A DNA stretch of 45,468 bases. Source: Bacillota bacterium. Lineage in GTDB: Bacteria; Bacillota; UBA4882; UBA10575. Below are positions 44,273 through 45,468 of the stretch, piece after piece. A program made the translations under genes and the position numbers. The stretch covers positions 1-45,468 of the forward strand of contig DUOH01000054.1 of NCBI GenBank assembly GCA_012838955.1, written 5' to 3'. The notes beneath the pieces were generated by a model that had not been told where the DNA came from, searched no databases, and worked only from the letters and a program-made list of their open reading frames with translations. Numbering within the stretch: position 1 is the stretch's first letter; every line of letters begins with the position of its first letter.

Positions 44273-44293
44273 AACGCGTGCGAAGCACGCGTT
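44273..44293. other. Strong 9-bp hairpin after the repeats
   Basis: AACGCGTGC (44273-44281) and GCACGCGTT (44285-44293) around GAA. No T tract follows, so terminator function is doubtful. Confidence 0.6.
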
Positions 44294-44380
44294 AGTCATC
44301 TTTGCAGAAGAACTCTCATAAATCTTTCAAGAGAATAAGGGCAGTAGGTGATGAATACTATAGTTGTTCGGAGGTCTGGA

Positions 44381-45468
44381 ATGGAAAAGGGCATAAAAGA
44401 CAAGCTCACCCTGGTTATATGGTATCTGCTGTTGGGCGGAGCCTTTTTTCTCCTGGTCTTTCTATGCCTGCCTCCCGGTAAGCCGGTTCAACCTCTGACC
44501 ACGCAAGTGGTGAGCGATGACCAGACCCTAATCAGCTTGTTATTTGAAGAAAATAGAGAACCGGTCAGCCTCTCCGAAGTGCCGCTCTTTGTCCAACAGG
44601 CCTTTCTTTCCGTGGAAGACCACCGCTTTTATAAACACAGTGGGATCAGCCCGGTCAGTCTGTTACGGGCCGCTTATAATAACTTCTTCACCGATCAAGG
44701 CATTCAAGGCGGAAGCACCATCACCCAACAATTGGTTAAAAACGGTTTTTTAACTCCGGAGCGCTCAATCCTACGCAAGATTAAGGAGATGTTTCTTGCT
44801 TGGAAATTGGAGTTGCATTACAGTAAGGAAGCGATCCTGGAGATGTATTTGAATCAGATCTACTTCGGTCATGGCGCCCATGGGATTAAAACCGCCGCGC
44901 AGACCTACTTCGGCAGACCCCTCAACCAACTGAACCGGATTGAAATGGCCCTGCTGGCCGGGATCCCCAAAGGACCTGCTTTCTACTCTCCCTACCTGCA
45001 TCCGGATGCCGCCAGAGAAAGAATTCGCGTCGTCCTGAAGCGCATGGAAAAAGTAGGTTACCTCAGTGAAGCGGAAGCCCGACAAATTATGGAGGAACCT
45101 CTGCGTTTATCCGGTAGGTCCCAAAAGCAGCGCAAGGCGCCGTACTTTTTAGACTTTGTCTTGGAGGAGGCGGCCGAGAAGTTACAAATCCCTAAAGCAG
45201 AGATTTCCACTATGGGGCTGCGGATTGAAACTACGCTCTCCCTCCCCGTCCAACAGGCAGCGGAAGAGGTCTTAGCTACGGGCTTGCATCCCTACCAAAA
45301 AGGGATTCAACCGCAAGGAGCTCTAATCGCCGCTGACTCCCGGACTGGTGAGGTCAAAGCGCTGGTCGGAGGGACGAATTATAGTAAAGCCCCCTTCAAC
45401 AGGGCGCTGCATGCGCACAGGCAACCGGGTTCGGCTTTTAAGCCCTTTGTCTATCTGGCCGCTTTGGA
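44381..45468 (+). CDS. Class A penicillin-binding protein (PBP1A type), 3' end outside window
   Basis: 362 codons are present before the window ends. A single membrane anchor (about 9-30, LTLVIWYLLLGGAFFLLVFL) is followed by the GT51 glycosyltransferase domain: the catalytic Glu near 79 in SVEDHRFYKH, GGSTITQQLVKN and EMYLNQIYFGHGAHGI. The transpeptidase domain begins around 235 and the last visible residues include the active Ser near 351 in PGSAFKPF (SxxK). It polymerises and cross-links peptidoglycan outside the membrane. ATG is behind GGAGG. Confidence 0.95.
   Translation, partial: MEKGIKDKLTLVIWYLLLGGAFFLLVFLCLPPGKPVQPLTTQVVSDDQTLISLLFEENREPVSLSEVPLFVQQAFLSVEDHRFYKHSGISPVSLLRAAYNNFFTDQGIQGGSTITQQLVKNGFLTPERSILRKIKEMFLAWKLELHYSKEAILEMYLNQIYFGHGAHGIKTAAQTYFGRPLNQLNRIEMALLAGIPKGPAFYSPYLHPDAARERIRVVLKRMEKVGYLSEAEARQIMEEPLRLSGRSQKQRKAPYFLDFVLEEAAEKLQIPKAEISTMGLRIETTLSLPVQQAAEEVLATGLHPYQKGIQPQGALIAADSRTGEVKALVGGTNYSKAPFNRALHAHRQPGSAFKPFVYLAAL

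Overview
The window looks like a chromosomal segment of a strictly anaerobic, fermentative, probably spore-forming-type Bacillota (Clostridia or a related deep lineage; inference). The reasons are [FeFe]-hydrogenase maturation genes (hydF, hydG and the TM1266-type regulator), a Rex redox repressor beside a bifunctional AdhE with Rex-like operators, the single-chain PurL, TTG/GTG starts behind strong AGGAGG ribosome binding sites, and many short intrinsic terminators. No rRNA, tRNA or CRISPR array was seen.

Layout. 1-596: right end of an IS3-family element that has cut off a hypothetical gene. 925-5577 (-): four overlapping genes of a Gld-type ABC exporter (ATPase, permease, GldG-like and DUF4340 proteins). 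5854-8874 (+): cobT-cobU-cobS-cobC, the nucleotide-loop half of cobalamin synthesis. 8871-10898 (-): amidohydrolase and aldo/keto reductase. 10996-21089: the redox/hydrogen block, with TM1266-type regulator, PilZ protein, hydG with a long leader, sfsA, a candidate structured RNA, hydF, an SGNH hydrolase, rex and adhE. 21406-24411 (-): DegV, a 53-residue Cys-rich protein, a ClpP-like protein with an altered triad, a small CxxC protein and a truncated sugar-permease gene. 24503-34619: purL with divergent lysR, then mutS2 and lon. 34953-39843: UPF0182 membrane protein, TVP38/TMEM64 protein, a TIGR00725 protein and Hsp20. 40005-45468: FG-GAP protein, DUF4912 protein, GH57 glucan branching enzyme followed by three ~80-bp tandem repeats, and the 5' part of a class A penicillin-binding protein.

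How it fits together. NADH is disposed of as ethanol (AdhE) and H2 ([FeFe] hydrogenase, whose H-cluster needs HydF and HydG; hydE and the hydrogenase are not here). Rex is encoded just downstream of adhE, and two Rex-box-like sites lie immediately downstream of the predicted adhE -10. Both maturase genes have unusually long upstream regions containing strong RNA structure and a terminator: a promoter-structure-terminator unit before hydF and a terminator/antiterminator arrangement before hydG. These two regions are the best candidates for undescribed regulation.

Several intergenic regions carry structured or repeated DNA not explained by genes: 29469-29622, 32118-32190, 39202-39363 and 44021-44293. 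All functional calls are from reading the sequence and remembered family features; no database search was run.
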